From Nitrososphaerota archaeon (GTDB taxonomy: Archaea > Thermoproteota > Nitrososphaeria > Nitrososphaerales > CADDZS01): DNA of 13,167 nt. Below the pieces are notes generated by a model that saw nothing but the letters and a program-made list of their open reading frames with translations, was not told the origin of the DNA and made no database searches. The stretch lies in NCBI GenBank assembly GCA_021325255.1, contig JAJPHP010000028.1:1-13167 (forward strand), read 5' to 3'. Shown here piece by piece: positions 7,189-13,167 of this stretch. Position numbers and translations under genes: made by a program. The first letter of the stretch is position 1. Each line of letters starts with the position of its first letter.

Positions 7189-7239
7189 ACCCCGGCCCAA
7201 GTTAAGGCCCCCGGCAAGTTGAAAATTTTCTAATCTTCG

Positions 7240-7248
7240 GTTTATAAG
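7240..7248 (-). promoter_or_regulatory. TATA-box-like element for the tRNA gene
   Basis: Minus-strand CTTATAAAC lies about 45-50 bp upstream of tRNA position 1. Initiation some 25 bp downstream would leave a leader of about 20-25 nt. That leader contains GCCGGGG (7215-7209), a second copy of the acceptor 5' strand, and a GGCC/GGCC dyad. Confidence 0.55.
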
Positions 7249-7287
7249 TGTTGAAGAAGAGCGCAGCTGTGCAAATAAAAGTACATG

Positions 7288-8208
7288 CTAGAGCTTAGTA
7301 CCGCAGTTGTGACAGAATCTCTCGTCTTCCGAGACTCCAGAACCACATTTTTGGCAAAACCGCGGACTAGTCCCTGAGGGCGGCGGGGGAGGCGGAGTGG
7401 CAGGTCTGGGAGGTGAGGGCCACATCGGCTCCGGTTTCATCGAGTCGTAAGGTGATCTCGGCTGAGTTTGTGGGTATGAAGTAGAAGGCGGAGGCGGGGG
7501 CGAGATGGCGCCAGCCTGTCGAGCGGTTGAAAGCGCAGAGTAGTAACATACGATCATCGAGGAAGCAACGAGCGGAAACAGAAGCGCTAGGAAGAAACTC
7601 CCCACCACGTTTGATACCACACCGCTCAAGTCCGAAGGGACGACAAGAGAGGCTATCGTTCCGACCACGTCTGAGCCGACGTATGCGATGAAAATCATAA
7701 CGATGTTAATTGCGAGTGTCTTGATCCAACGTCCGGACACAAGCTGTCTGCTTTGCCCTATTGCCGAGCCTGCAGATTTGTTGCCGAGCGCCGAGGCACA
7801 GAGTGAGTAGTATAGCAAGGTCCCCAAGATTATCGACCCCACGATTACCAAGATCAGCCCGAGCCAGACTAGTAGAACGGCGATGAAAGTGGTTACGGCG
7901 AGACTGGCGTAGTTGAGTCTCTGGAGAGTCGATGGGCGCGCGGAATTTTGTGTTTCTGCTTCCGGAACCGCCGCTTCCTGTCTAACGCGTTGACCCATCT
8001 TCCTGATAGCCACACCACACGAGAAATAGAGAACGAACCAGCTTGCAAAGTAACTGACGTAGATGAAACCTATCGCCGTAAAGACCTTGCCTGCCAGGGA
8101 GAGCAACTGGTCGGGTGGAAGGCTCTGGACGTTATTTGGGAGCGTCGGAATCTGTGTTACATTCATAAAAAGCAGTGAGAGGAGCGAAGTAATAATTCCG
8201 GCGAGCAC
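7288..8208 (-). CDS. Multi-pass membrane protein with proline-rich linker and C-terminal zinc ribbon
   Basis: From the GTG at 8208 the product is 306 aa. Membrane segments lie at about 2-16, 42-66, 102-137, 163-188 and 198-224. A Pro/Ser-rich linker (236-281) follows, then a zinc ribbon FCQKCG...FCHNCG with Cys285, Cys288, Cys299 and Cys302. The stretch SAIGQSRQLVSGRWIKTLAI resembles proteins with the glycerophosphodiester-phosphodiesterase membrane domain, a non-catalytic integral-membrane module. Function unknown. The same frame continues upstream with coding character (LSIGGLFWKSLEYTRRFYATLAPIFVLAG) to a TAG near 8370, with no ATG, GTG or TTG before 8208. The real N-terminus is therefore probably longer and its start has been lost by mutation, indel or use of a rare codon. 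Confidence 0.8.
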   Translation of the reverse strand: MLAGIITSLLSLLFMNVTQIPTLPNNVQSLPPDQLLSLAGKVFTAIGFIYVSYFASWFVLYFSCGVAIRKMGQRVRQEAAVPEAETQNSARPSTLQRLNYASLAVTTFIAVLLVWLGLILVIVGSIILGTLLYYSLCASALGNKSAGSAIGQSRQLVSGRWIKTLAINIVMIFIAYVGSDVVGTIASLVVPSDLSGVVSNVVGSFFLALLFPLVASSMIVCYYSALSTARQAGAISPPPPPSTSYPQTQPRSPYDSMKPEPMWPSPPRPATPPPPPPSGTSPRFCQKCGSGVSEDERFCHNCGTKL

Positions 8209-8378
8209 AAAAATCGGGGCCAGAGTCGCGTAGAACCTTCGCGTATACTCTAGCGACTTCCAGAATAGCCCGCCAATTGAAAGCTCTCGGTCAATTGCGA
8301 GCCGCGACGCAGAACTGTCGGGCGTAGTTTTCTTCCTTCTCCTTTTCCTTTGCTTCCTTTCTTCTCTCTTTCGCTATT

Positions 8379-8645
8379 TTGGAGGAGATGATCGCAAGAA
8401 ATTACGCTGCTAAAATTGGACTTAAAATCGTTGCTTTGCGAGCGGGCGGAATAGACTACCAAGAACAAGATCTATGGAAAAAGATGGAACGGATGAGCTC
8501 AGCAAAGTTCGTACTTGCTTCGGAGAATTGCCTTATACAGAGATCTTTTTCCGAGGCGATATTCAGCTCGTCAATTTCAGAACCACAGATTCAAACGATT
8601 TCTAGCGCAGGGCTTCCAGAATTTCTCTGCTATATGTTGCCCTAA
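8379..8645 (+). CDS. Possible small hypothetical protein
   Basis: An 88-codon frame, starting at TTG 8379 or the ATG at 8388 preceded by GGAGGAG. It contains a protein-like stretch (GLKIVALRAGGIDYQ, DLWKKMERMSSAKFVLASEN) and then lower-complexity Ser-rich sequence. It overlaps the 3' end of the Cys-rich pseudogene on the opposite strand by 44 bp. I recognise no family, and it may be spurious. Confidence 0.28.
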   Translation: MEEMIARNYAAKIGLKIVALRAGGIDYQEQDLWKKMERMSSAKFVLASENCLIQRSFSEAIFSSSISEPQIQTISSAGLPEFLCYMLP

Positions 8646-9069
8646 GCTGGACAATGCATCTGTGGGAGGCTAGGTGAAGAAAGCACATGAAGGTTCCGCA
8701 GGCGCAGTAGCACTCTGCGATTTCCTTGCACTTGCTGCACGATACAGACCTACCTAACACTTTGACCTTCTGAACCACTGCAAATATCCGTCCAACGGGT
8801 CACTGAATGGTGTCAGCAGCTAATAATTGGTATGCTCGATAATTCTGTATCTGTAGTATGCACTTTCCATTAAGAGAGGGTGGCCAATATCTGTCGGACT
8901 TGTCTATTTTTCTAGGATCACTGTTACTACAATTAGAACATAGGGTGACCAAAGGGTGTTGTCCAGCGCCGCACGCCTCGAACAGAATTGCTAGCAGTGA
9001 GGAAATCACTTCCTCTTTGCTTGCGTAAACTATATTCCCGCTTCGATCCGTGAGGTTTCTCCACGTGTA
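8602..9069 (-). pseudogene. Small Cys-rich protein gene interrupted by an in-frame TGA
   Basis: One frame runs from 9069 to TAG at 8604-8602 and is interrupted once, by TGA at 8802-8800. The upstream part reads WRNLTDRSGNIVYASKEEV, then CSNC and WPPSLNGKCILQI. The downstream part reads CSKCKEIAECYCACG followed by Cys/His spacing (C-x4-H-x3-H-x-C), clearly a zinc-binding module. There is no ATG after the preceding TAG (9072-9070). A GTG at 9009 gives a 69-aa product ending at the TGA, and a GTG at 8778 gives a separate 58-aa zinc-finger protein. Reading the TGA as a mutated TGG (Trp) gives a smooth join (DTIQ-W-PVGRIF). Alternatives are two overlapping small genes in an operon, or recoding. 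UGA terminates other genes here (glk, the first LLM gene), so global reassignment is unlikely. Confidence 0.5.
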
Positions 9070-9129
9070 CTAGTCTTTCGTAAGATTACATTCGCATACA
9101 ATTCAACTTTAGTAAGATGGGTGTAAACT
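8779..9129. other. Stretch with the 5' part of the Cys-rich pseudogene and a promoter
   Basis: Apart from the minus-strand frame described at 8602-9069, this interval holds the upstream region of the first oxidoreductase gene, including CTTTAGTAAG about 15-25 bp before its TTG start. I found no tRNA-like arms. Confidence 0.4.
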
Positions 9130-10128
9130 TTGAAGTTCGGATATCAACAGCCGGCACACGACTTTCCTGAGGAACGGCAGAAAGACACGTTCCACAGTCT
9201 CGCCCAAATCGCTCGGGAGTGCGAATCGCTCGGGTATGATTCCTTCTGGCTCATGGATCACCTGATTCAAATCGAACTCGCAGGAAAGAAAGACGCCCCA
9301 ATTCTAGAACCGTATGTATCCCTCTCTGCGATTGCCTCTCTTACATCCACCATAAAGCTCGGGGCGCTGTGCACGTGCAACATTTTCCGCAGTCCCGCGC
9401 TTGTTGCAAAGATGGGCGTGACCTTGGACCAGATCTCAAGGGGCAGGTTCTGGCTGGGGATCGGAGCTGGCTGGTACCAGGAGGAGGCGAGAATGTACGG
9501 ATACGGTTTCCCCGCGCCTCCGGACAGGTTGTCAATGCTTGAGGAATCGGTGAAAATCATCAAGGACTCTTGGTCACGCAGCGCCAGAGTTCATCATAAT
9601 GGCAGCGATCCCGGAAATCTCATCGAGGACTCCGGCCTCACCTTCCACGGAAGGTTCTACGGCATAGAAAATTTCGTTGTCTCCCCTCCACCCGTCCAGA
9701 GGCCTCATCCCCCGATTCTCATCGGAGGAGGGGGCGAGAAGGTCACTCTCGGCCTAGTCTCAAAGTACGCAGACGCATGCAACTTTTTCCCAAAGGGAGC
9801 TGCGCTTGAAAGGAAATTACGGTTGCTGAAGCAGCGCTGCATGGCTGAGGGGCGAGACTACTCTTCTATTCTAAAGACGAAACTTGCGACAGTGATGTTT
9901 GGGGGAGACGAGCAGGACGCGCTACAAAAGATTTCCAGGTACAAGCCTCGATCCATGTCACTTGCAAGCTATGCGCTTTCTACACTGTTAGGGACGCCAG
10001 CGCAAATGGTAAGGGAAATCGAAGGCCTGAACACCATTGGAATTGATTATCTGATCGTAAATTTCAGAGGAAAGTATAGCCCAGAAGACAAGAAAAAGTT
10101 TTCCGAAGAAGTCATGAGCTCATTCTGA
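9130..10128 (+). CDS. Luciferase-like (LLM) F420-dependent oxidoreductase, paralogue 1
   Basis: A 332-residue TIM-barrel flavin/F420 enzyme. Visible family features: N-terminal strand MKFGYQQP; FWLMDHL (39-45); the conserved LVAKMGVTLDQISRGRFWLGIGAGW (91-115), in which GIGAGW is the cofactor-contact turn; and HPPILIGGGGEK (193-204), the second signature. These features are shared by archaeal methylene-tetrahydromethanopterin-reductase-like and F420-dependent dehydrogenase families, and the substrate cannot be assigned. The start is TTG at 9130. The in-frame TAA at 9124-9126 excludes anything earlier, and the next residues match the family N-terminus. A T-run (10149-10153) just downstream may terminate transcription. 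A paralogue follows on the same strand. Confidence 0.9.
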   Translation: MKFGYQQPAHDFPEERQKDTFHSLAQIARECESLGYDSFWLMDHLIQIELAGKKDAPILEPYVSLSAIASLTSTIKLGALCTCNIFRSPALVAKMGVTLDQISRGRFWLGIGAGWYQEEARMYGYGFPAPPDRLSMLEESVKIIKDSWSRSARVHHNGSDPGNLIEDSGLTFHGRFYGIENFVVSPPPVQRPHPPILIGGGGEKVTLGLVSKYADACNFFPKGAALERKLRLLKQRCMAEGRDYSSILKTKLATVMFGGDEQDALQKISRYKPRSMSLASYALSTLLGTPAQMVREIEGLNTIGIDYLIVNFRGKYSPEDKKKFSEEVMSSF

Positions 10129-10391
10129 CGATTCCTATTCCTTTGAAATTTTTCTCCTCCTACCTAAAGCATCGAGGGGCGGTGAAAAGAATTAGTGCAT
10201 AACCATGGTACTAGTAGGAGAAAAGAATTCGTCACGCAAAGCAACCCATCACTTTGCAGTACATCTTTTCCACTAATCACATCAACCAAATTCGATGAGG
10301 GAGTAGCATAGCCCCGCTCCTTAGCAGTGAGTAGAAGAAGAGTAGGAACGATTAGTGGCTTGCAAGCGCACATGGAGTTTTTATTTTTGCG
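10129..10391. other. Intergenic spacer between the two LLM paralogues
   Basis: 263 bp with no convincing gene; an antisense 91-codon frame (10164-10439) overlaps the next gene's start and looks like a shadow. It contains a T-run at 10149-10153 and a T-rich tract at 10378-10388 directly before the second gene's start. Confidence 0.45.
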
Positions 10392-11369
10392 TTGAAGGTT
10401 GGTCTCAAGATCGAGCAGGGCGGTCTCTCTTACAAGCAAATCATCAGGCTGGCAAGTTTGGGAGAGGAACTGGGTTACGATTCAATTTCGCTGGGCGACG
10501 ATTACCAAGACGAGTTTCACTCCGAGAATGGTTTGACCAGCCCGTCGCTTGATCCGTGGACTGTTCTGTCTGGCATCGCTCTCAACACCGATCGGGTCAA
10601 AATAATGACGCTCGTAACGAACAACCTCATTCGCCATCCTGGCCTTGTTGCCAAGATAGCATCCACTGTGGATCTGATAAGCAAGGGGAGGCTCGTCTTT
10701 GGTATTGGAGCTGGGCGCCCTCCGACGCACTCCTCCCCAAATGTTGGCGAAGGTCCCTTTGTCAATTTTCCTGACAAAGCAACTCGCGCGCGCATGCTCG
10801 ATGAATCTCTCCAAGTAATTCTCAAGCTCTGGACGGATGAAGGCGATTCTTACTTCGAAGGCAAGTACTACAAACTCGAACGTGCGGAGAGCCTCCCCAA
10901 ACCCCTACAAAAGCCCCATCCACCGGTACTCGTCGGCGGCAAAGGAAAGGATGCACTTCTTCCGATCGTTGCAAAGTACGCAGACATTTCGAATTTCTTC
11001 TTGGCTACAGAACTTCCGGTGCAAGAGTGCGAGCGATTGCTCGATGCCCTAAGATTGGAGTGCGAGAAAGCTCGCCGCAACTTTAGCGACATACGAAAGA
11101 CGCTGACCGTCCCATGCTCAATTATCGAGACCAAAGATACGCTGGAGAGGGAGAGAAAGAGAGAAGAGCGAGCTAAATGGGAGAACAGTCAAGGCGGTGG
11201 AAAAGTCACGAGACCCGCCGGGCTCTATGGAACTCCTGAAGAAATTACTGAGCAACTTCAAGGCTGCGAGAGAGCTGGAGCGGAGGGCGTAATCATATCC
11301 TTTCCCAGTTCATTGCAGGAAGACATGGCCAGACTCTTTGCAGAAAAAATTCTGCATCGCGTTTCCTAA
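10392..11369 (+). CDS. Luciferase-like (LLM) F420-dependent oxidoreductase, paralogue 2
   Basis: 325 residues, same fold as its upstream neighbour. It opens with MKVGLKIEQGGLSYKQII, then LGYDSISLGDD (27-37), RHPGLVAKIASTVDLISKGR (81-100) and GIGAG (104-108), with HPPVLVGGKGKD (176-187) as the second signature. Divergence from paralogue 1 is substantial, notably near 109-127 and in a charged insert (about 245-265, rich in Arg, Lys and Glu), so a different substrate is likely. TTG at 10392 is chosen because it starts the family's MKVG strand; the only nearby ATG (10372) is out of frame. Two adjacent paralogues both starting with TTG suggests leaderless translation rather than chance. Confidence 0.88.
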   Translation: MKVGLKIEQGGLSYKQIIRLASLGEELGYDSISLGDDYQDEFHSENGLTSPSLDPWTVLSGIALNTDRVKIMTLVTNNLIRHPGLVAKIASTVDLISKGRLVFGIGAGRPPTHSSPNVGEGPFVNFPDKATRARMLDESLQVILKLWTDEGDSYFEGKYYKLERAESLPKPLQKPHPPVLVGGKGKDALLPIVAKYADISNFFLATELPVQECERLLDALRLECEKARRNFSDIRKTLTVPCSIIETKDTLERERKREERAKWENSQGGGKVTRPAGLYGTPEEITEQLQGCERAGAEGVIISFPSSLQEDMARLFAEKILHRVS

Positions 11370-11466
11370 ACTGCACCGCTGTAAGATAGCTTCTCTTAGA
11401 TTGCTGTTTAGTTTTCTTTCATTCCTAGCTTTCGGCTAAGGGGGAGTAGCAGGAGAGGAAGAGACC

Positions 11467-11892
11467 TTGCAAGTTACTCGTGAAATCAATATATTGAGTT
11501 ACGATTCATACACTCTTCACCAAGAAGGAACGTCCTCTCGCTTGACCGAATCTTCAAGGCCGAACCAGATCTCAATAGTCCTTGCTACGTGGTGTCCACA
11601 CTGCGTACCTCTCTCGCTCGAAATGACAAAGAAAATGTCCGAAGACCTTGCGATTCCCTACAGGGTGCTTGACATTGACGGCAAGGAGAGCGGCCCCCTT
11701 GCGGACAGACTTGTAAAGACCTGCGGCGACAACTCGGAGGACTATATCGTTCCACAGGTATTCCTCGAATACGCCAATGGGACGGTCAGACACGTGTTTA
11801 CTGGCTTTTCGGAAGCAACTGACGCCACGAGGAAGCACTGGAACGATTTCTTTGAGAGCTCATTTTACTCGACATTGAGAAGAAAAGCATAG
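11467..11892 (+). CDS. Thioredoxin-fold protein with CPHC active site
   Basis: 141 residues, one thioredoxin-like domain with a 35-residue N-terminal extension. The active site is ATWCPHC (Cys43, Cys46), and the cis-proline is in IVPQVFLEY (Pro96). The strand-turn VRHVFTGFSEA (107-117) closes the fold. The CPHC dipeptide is typical of DsbA-type oxidants and some glutaredoxin-like proteins, and suggests a more oxidising disulfide than thioredoxin's CGPC. No signal peptide or membrane anchor is visible, so it is probably cytoplasmic. The start is TTG at 11467, the family start being ambiguous. It follows the LLM pair at 97 bp on the same strand; a redox link is inference only. Confidence 0.82.
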   Translation: MQVTREINILSYDSYTLHQEGTSSRLTESSRPNQISIVLATWCPHCVPLSLEMTKKMSEDLAIPYRVLDIDGKESGPLADRLVKTCGDNSEDYIVPQVFLEYANGTVRHVFTGFSEATDATRKHWNDFFESSFYSTLRRKA

Positions 11893-11926
11893 GTAAACCG
11901 AAGGAGACACCTTCGATGGTTTTCGG

Positions 11927-12487
11927 TCAGCTGTGATGTCCATGCGAATCCTGATCCGATTCACACTGAGAGCAAAGCTTGCTCTTTTCATCACTGATTT
12001 CCTTGACGAATAACCTCCTTCCGCATCCTCCGTCCTCCTTTGAACAAAGGAAGGTACCTCTCTTCTTCTCTTCATCACTCTGCGGATAAAATGTCCAGTA
12101 AAATTGAGTGACCCCAGTTGCCTTGCCTGCCTCTGGCAAGTGAGCAGGTGCAATGAGTCCGATCTTCTCCTCTGCGTCACGGCCGAGTTCCCACCCGTGA
12201 CGAGTGGCATACCTTATGTCTCTGGATCTTAACAGGTCTCCAACCTGTTCGCGCAAGAATCGCTCGAACCATTCTTGGTCTGGCCTGTCAGCAAAGTACA
12301 CAACCCTTGTAACGTAGTTATCAGGGCATGCATATGCTCCAATTAGGATTGCAGAGTTGTTTTGATCATTCTTTTCCAATATCGGCACGAATCTGGTTGG
12401 CCTAGAGCAATGCCTCGAGCATTTTGCGTTGGGAACTATCAGAAACTCCCTTGCAAAATCGACGGTACTATACCCTTTAGAGACCAA
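11927..12487 (-). CDS. Unknown protein with C-terminal zinc-ribbon-like Cys pairs
   Basis: 186 residues from a TTG at 12487. The N-terminal part has KCSRHC (Cys23, Cys27) and Cys54. The middle contains helix- and strand-forming stretches around WFERFLREQVGDLL (73-86) and GVTQFYWTFYP (125-135). The C-terminus carries Cys148-x6-Cys155 and Cys172-x2-Cys175, a four-Cys zinc site, then a His/Asp/Ser tail (DSHGHHS). I do not recognise the family. It converges with the thioredoxin-like gene (34 bp apart) and lies 46 bp downstream of the phosphatase on the same strand, so the two may be cotranscribed. Confidence 0.72.
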   Translation of the reverse strand: MVSKGYSTVDFAREFLIVPNAKCSRHCSRPTRFVPILEKNDQNNSAILIGAYACPDNYVTRVVYFADRPDQEWFERFLREQVGDLLRSRDIRYATRHGWELGRDAEEKIGLIAPAHLPEAGKATGVTQFYWTFYPQSDEEKKRGTFLCSKEDGGCGRRLFVKEISDEKSKLCSQCESDQDSHGHHS

Positions 12488-12533
12488 AGCGGGGAAAAAT
12501 CACACTCTGCTGGCAGTAAAGGAAGGCTTGGGT

Positions 12534-13049
12534 CTACATAGACTTTCTCTCCGAGGGCGGAATCAGGAGAATGAGTTTACCCGTACCCCTTGAAGGGGGA
12601 AGAGCCTCGACCTGAACGCCAGCCAGAGCGGATGTGGGCATTGAGATTCTTGCATCCTCCACTCCGAGCAGGTCGGAGATGAGACTCGATACGAAGGGCT
12701 GGTGTGATACAACGAGGACGTTCGCAGTCGGCGCCATATCAAGTATGGGGCGGTATTTCGAAAGAAATCCGTAGAATTCATATGGCGTCCTGCTGGGTTC
12801 GAGCGTTTCCTCAACAACGGGTCTTGCGTTCTTCAGCGGAGTGAGCATTTGACACGCAATCTCCGCAGTTTGCTTCGCGCGAGTAAACGGACTACACAGC
12901 ACCAAATCTACTCGCTTGCCGAAGCTTTTCATCGACTCAAAAGTGTTGACGACATTGATTCTGCCAATTTCACTGAGCGAGCGTTCGTCGTCTGCTTTGG
13001 CAGTACTCTTGGGCTGCGCCTCGCCGTGTCGCATTATGTAAAGTATCAT
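12534..13049 (-). CDS. sixA: SixA-type histidine phosphatase
   Basis: 171 residues of the histidine-phosphatase (phosphoglycerate-mutase-like) superfamily. It acts through a phospho-His intermediate, probably removing phosphate from phosphohistidine proteins or small phosphoesters. The catalytic RHG is at residues 7-9 (LYIMRHGEA). SPFTRAKQTAE (53-63) supplies the second Arg, Glu84 lies in ETLEP, and the second catalytic His is in SHQPF (115-119), the SixA-like signature. Length and motif spacing match SixA. I start at the ATG 13049 because the family begins MxLYxMRHG; an in-frame GTG at 13082 would extend into the terminal repeat. The truncated minus-strand gene in the right repeat stops 19 bp upstream, so an operon is possible. 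The archaeal physiological substrate is unknown. Confidence 0.88.
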   Translation of the reverse strand: MILYIMRHGEAQPKSTAKADDERSLSEIGRINVVNTFESMKSFGKRVDLVLCSPFTRAKQTAEIACQMLTPLKNARPVVEETLEPSRTPYEFYGFLSKYRPILDMAPTANVLVVSHQPFVSSLISDLLGVEDARISMPTSALAGVQVEALPPSRGTGKLILLIPPSERKSM

Positions 13050-13060
13050 AACCAACAGAC

Positions 13061-13167
13061 TGCGCCGTTTACTTAAGGACACTTTTGATCCCGTTGATGA
13101 ATGATTGGTACATCGGCTGATGGTGCAGCCAGAACACCTTGATCCAGTTGTTGATATGGTTGAATTT
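13061..13167 (-). repeat. Right copy of the perfect 107-bp terminal inverted repeat
   Basis: Reverse complement of 1-107 with no mismatch. Its inner edge (13061) lies 12 bp from the phosphatase ATG, so that gene's upstream promoter region, including an AT-rich CTTAAGTAAA about 20-28 bp before the ATG, is inside the repeat. Confidence 0.97.
13069..13167 (-). CDS. Second copy of the truncated C-terminal fragment
   Basis: Identical to the 32 codons at 1-99, read on the minus strand from the window edge to TAA (13071-13069). It lies 19 bp upstream of the phosphatase ATG. Identity at every base, including synonymous positions, means a very recent duplication, gene conversion, or an assembly duplicate. 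Confidence 0.55.
   Translation of the reverse strand, partial: KFNHINNWIKVFWLHHQPMYQSFINGIKSVLK

Larger units (their letters stand above)
6870..7196 (-). tRNA. Elongator tRNA-Met(CAU) with four introns
   Basis: Five exons on the minus strand, read 5' to 3': 7196-7189, 7153-7130, 6973-6967, 6949-6928, 6886-6870. Joined, they make a complete 75-nt cloverleaf plus an encoded CCA. The acceptor GCCGGGG/CCCCGGC has 7 perfect pairs and discriminator A73. Positions 8-9 are TA and the D-stem is GCTC/GAGC with loop AGCCTGGTTA. The anticodon arm is CCAGA-CTCATAA-TCTGG, the variable loop GGGTC, and the T-arm GCGGG-ATCAAAT-CCCGT. The G1-C72 pair and ordinary D-stem argue for elongator Met rather than archaeal initiator (A1-U72). 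An Ile2(CAU) tRNA, which would carry a modified C34, is the main alternative. All four cuts fall after the second base of a 3-nt bulge. A54 in place of T54 is unusual. The gene lies between the ATPase (opposite strand) and a membrane-protein gene, with its own TATA-like box. Confidence 0.92.

Noticed and set aside
6870..7196. SRP RNA, RNase P RNA or tmRNA, because the ends of a ~325-nt stretch pair and it finishes in ACCA
   Set aside because: None of the conserved cores I know for these RNAs is present, whereas all tRNA arms can be assembled from the stretch.
7026..7217. 63-codon minus-strand ORF
   Set aside because: It lies wholly over the tRNA gene and its leader, and its residues reflect tRNA sequence.
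10164..10439. 91-codon minus-strand ORF between the LLM genes
   Set aside because: Overlaps the start of the second LLM gene and lacks protein-like pattern.
1..13167. Small Borg-like linear replicon with terminal inverted repeats
   Set aside because: Repeats are only 107 bp and lie inside a coding frame, and the window holds no replication or element genes. Assembly break at a repeat is simpler.

Overview
The window is almost certainly archaeal. Evidence: a tRNA gene interrupted by introns with bulge-helix-bulge (BHB) splice motifs, a TATA-like box upstream of that tRNA, two luciferase-fold proteins of the F420-dependent type, many TTG/GTG starts with no Shine-Dalgarno at normal spacing (leaderless style), and zinc-ribbon tails on unknown proteins. 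Multi-intron tRNAs point to the Thermoproteota side (Thermoproteia, Korarchaeia, Nitrososphaeria or Bathyarchaeia). I cannot place it further from sequence alone.

Layout, left to right. Positions 1-107 are a perfect inverted copy of 13061-13167, and both copies carry the last 32 codons of the same unidentified gene. After a gene-free 400 bp come a zinc alcohol dehydrogenase (515-1537, +) and a glucokinase (1669-2790, +). Converging on them is a terpenoid-cyclase-fold gene (2911-3977, -) broken by two single-base frameshifts. A 138-bp divergent promoter region separates it from a P2-type cation-transporting ATPase (4116-6590, +). Then, on the minus strand, comes the main find: an elongator tRNA-Met(CAU) gene of 327 bp (6870-7196) that I reconstruct with FOUR introns of 35, 156, 17 and 41 nt, including a 7-nt micro-exon that carries the anticodon. 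Upstream of it lie a proline-rich membrane protein with a C-terminal zinc ribbon (7288-8208, -), whose frame continues upstream with no usable start, and a small Cys-rich gene interrupted by an in-frame TGA (8602-9069, -). Two tandem F420-dependent oxidoreductase paralogues follow (9130-10128 and 10392-11369, +), then a thioredoxin-fold protein with a CPHC site (11467-11892, +). An unknown zinc-binding protein (11927-12487, -) and a SixA-type histidine phosphatase (12534-13049, -) lead into the right repeat.

The genes do not form one obvious pathway. ADH plus glucokinase is a small carbon-metabolism pair, and the two oxidoreductases plus the thioredoxin-like protein are a possible redox cluster. 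The unusual content is in RNA processing (the tRNA) and in the number of broken reading frames. Those frames could be real decay or base-level assembly error; raw reads would decide.
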